In this document: positions 63,775 to 64,000 of the stretch, in pieces
How positions within the stretch are numbered: position 1 is the first letter of the stretch
How the letters are laid out: every line of letters begins with the position of its first letter
Origin: Winogradskyella costae
GTDB lineage: Bacteria; Bacteroidota; Bacteroidia; Flavobacteriales; Flavobacteriaceae
DNA length: 64,000 nucleotides
Assembly (NCBI RefSeq): GCF_013403865.1
Contig: NZ_JABFDK010000002.1
Coordinates: 248,001-312,000, forward strand
Direction of reading: 5' to 3'
Made by a program: the position numbers and the translations under genes
The notes under the pieces: model-generated
What the model saw: only the letters and a program-made list of their open reading frames with translations
What the model was told of the DNA's origin: nothing
Database searches by the model: none

Positions 63775-64000
63775 TGTCAAAAGGATAAAATTTAGAATTG
63801 ATTTTAACATGATAATATTGGAAGTGTTAAACGATAAATACGATGCGCATAAAGATGCTAAAGTATAGCGTGTTTTTATTGTTTTTAATGATGACTTACA
63901 ATGCTTGTTAACTTATTTTTTTTGCTTTTTATGGAGAAAAACATTCTAGATTTACGATTTTTAGCAATTAAATTAGAGTAGAAAAGTAAATTATGAAAAA
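63775..64000. other. Intergenic region at window end, possible start of a plus-strand gene
   Basis: AT-rich sequence without a complete frame. An ATG followed by AAA at 63993 is preceded by an A-rich stretch and could open the next plus-strand gene, but only two full codons are in the window. Confidence 0.3.

Noticed and set aside
1-64000. CRISPR arrays, insertion sequences, integrases, replication origins
   Set aside because: No regularly spaced identical repeats, transposase motifs, att-like duplications at the tRNA genes or DnaA-box clusters were seen.

Overview
The window is AT-rich DNA from a bacterium of the phylum Bacteroidota, most likely a marine member of the Flavobacteriaceae. The main evidence is two secreted proteins with type A and two with type B type IX secretion system (T9SS) sorting domains, a PorP/SprF-type outer-membrane protein, bacillithiol synthesis (BshB1), hybrid histidine kinases ending in AraC-type DNA-binding domains, promoters of the Bacteroidota form TTTG-N19/20-TAnnTTTG in front of both tRNA genes, and little sign of Shine-Dalgarno sequences. 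No phage, plasmid, insertion sequence or CRISPR array was seen.

Layout. 1-7600 is mostly core or maintenance genes: the start of pckA, an SLC13-type permease, bshB1, tRNA-His, two paralogous M28 peptidase lipoproteins, a small membrane protein and tRNA-Ser. 7900-30700 is a cell-surface region: a type A T9SS protein, a membrane-bound AraC-type regulator with TPRs and its twin without the DNA-binding domain, a 2434-residue SprB-like adhesin with its SprF-like and OmpA/TPR/PD40 partners, and a second type B giant built from 14 copies of one domain. 30700-32700 holds a nitroreductase and a KdnA-like sugar aminotransferase.

32800-52900 is the most unusual part. Two tandem paralogous hybrid sensors (periplasmic TPRs, kinase, receiver, AraC HTH) are followed by 13 same-strand genes, nearly all for exported products: three fibre-like proteins sharing an N-terminal domain (one with YadA-type head repeats and an S74 chaperone domain), lipoproteins, an OmpA-type anchor, a triple-repeat protein, and a neighbouring dockerin-like and possibly cohesin-like pair. 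I found three copies of a TGTTACAnnAGT motif, upstream of the sensor pair, the first fibre transcription unit and the second one. In the two complete sites it is a 16-bp direct repeat at 21-bp spacing. In all three the proximal half-site starts exactly 37 bp before a one-mismatch -7 element. This is the geometry expected of an AraC-family activator, and I propose that the sensor pair controls itself and the fibre cluster.

52900-63700 is a conserved-looking minus-strand housekeeping block: pheT, tpx, dgkA, an M15 peptidase, ftsK, lolA, an LptF/LptG-type permease and a ribBA-type gene whose GTP cyclohydrolase II half has lost its zinc ligands and catalytic motif.

Several starts were moved inward from the longest open frame because the longer frame begins with TTG, sometimes inside a promoter element, while an internal ATG begins a proper signal peptide. 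Functions of most fibre-cluster proteins are unknown; family names rest on motifs read by eye and recall, not on database searches.
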